From: Hymenobacter sp. IS2118
Lineage (GTDB): Bacteria > Bacteroidota > Bacteroidia > Cytophagales > Hymenobacteraceae
Assembly: GCF_000715495.1 (NCBI RefSeq)
Contig: NZ_JNLX01000050.1
Coordinates: forward strand, 1 to 64,000
DNA: 64,000 bases
Reading direction: 5' to 3'
The notes below the pieces were generated by a model. It had not been told where the DNA came from. It worked only from the letters and a program-made list of their open reading frames with translations, and did not search any database. How positions within the stretch are numbered: the stretch's first letter is position 1; the number at the start of each line of letters is the position of its first letter. The translations under genes and the position numbers were made by a program. Positions 63,950-64,000 of the stretch are shown here, piece after piece.

Positions 63950-64000
63950 CCCCACGCTTTCCGGCCCTCCTCCCACAAACCTTCGCCAACCGGCGCGGTT

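Noticed and set aside
1..64000. tRNA, rRNA, prophage or insertion sequence
   Set aside because: No cloverleaf-like sequence, rRNA stretch, transposase or phage structural gene was seen on either strand by reading.

Overview
The window looks like chromosome from a GC-rich member of the Bacteroidota, most likely order Cytophagales and probably Hymenobacter or a close relative. The genus is inference. The support is: adjacent type IX secretion genes porU and porV; at least eleven TAnnTTTG promoter -7 boxes (the Bacteroidota consensus) a short way upstream of starts; almost no Shine-Dalgarno sequences; a Mo-domain-less NuoG; and very GC-rich coding sequence. I see no tRNA, rRNA, CRISPR array, prophage or insertion sequence.

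Layout. 1-9.2 kb: the end of an unknown plus-strand gene converges on nuoABCDEFGHIJ (complex I), read right to left from a promoter near 9.19 kb. 9.2-16.1 kb: a Uma2-family gene split by an in-frame TAG, proline catabolism (P5C dehydrogenase), a dNMP-kinase-like protein, a YjjG-type nucleotidase, a UbiA prenyltransferase, a cold-shock protein, IscX with an ISC-type ferredoxin, and a DUF2520 reductase-like protein. 16.3-23.1 kb: cytochrome c maturation genes ccmB-C-D-E ... ccmF, with a secreted protein and a HEPN/MNT toxin-antitoxin pair between ccmE and ccmF. 23.2-41 kb: envelope and secretion genes (a beta-propeller/outer-membrane-barrel fusion, porU-porV, an inactive-type M16 peptidase, a BamA-like barrel), plus phosphatidylserine synthase, an MBL hydrolase and a type II NADH dehydrogenase.

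41.2-47.8 kb: a GT2 glycosyltransferase, an S9 peptidase, then an operon of acyl-CoA-dehydrogenase-like flavoprotein, PIG-L deacetylase and NodS-like N-methyltransferase. The set resembles an uncharacterised amino-glycoside or lipo-oligosaccharide pathway and is the best candidate here for an undescribed system. 48-55.4 kb: purH, then the cell-shape genes mreB-mreC-mreD-mrdA and a short-chain dehydrogenase. 55.4-64 kb: a VanX-like dipeptidase, nuoN and nuoM (a second complex I locus with its own promoter), a VOC protein, a cysteine-free GluQRS-like protein, endonuclease V, an alpha/beta hydrolase, two DUF1990-like proteins and a DUF3817 membrane protein.

The most striking non-coding feature is about ten unrelated families of intergenic inverted repeats placed between genes, several of them inside the nuo operon. 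No gene-free stretch exceeds about 300 bases. The remaining gaps hold these repeats, terminator hairpins or promoters.
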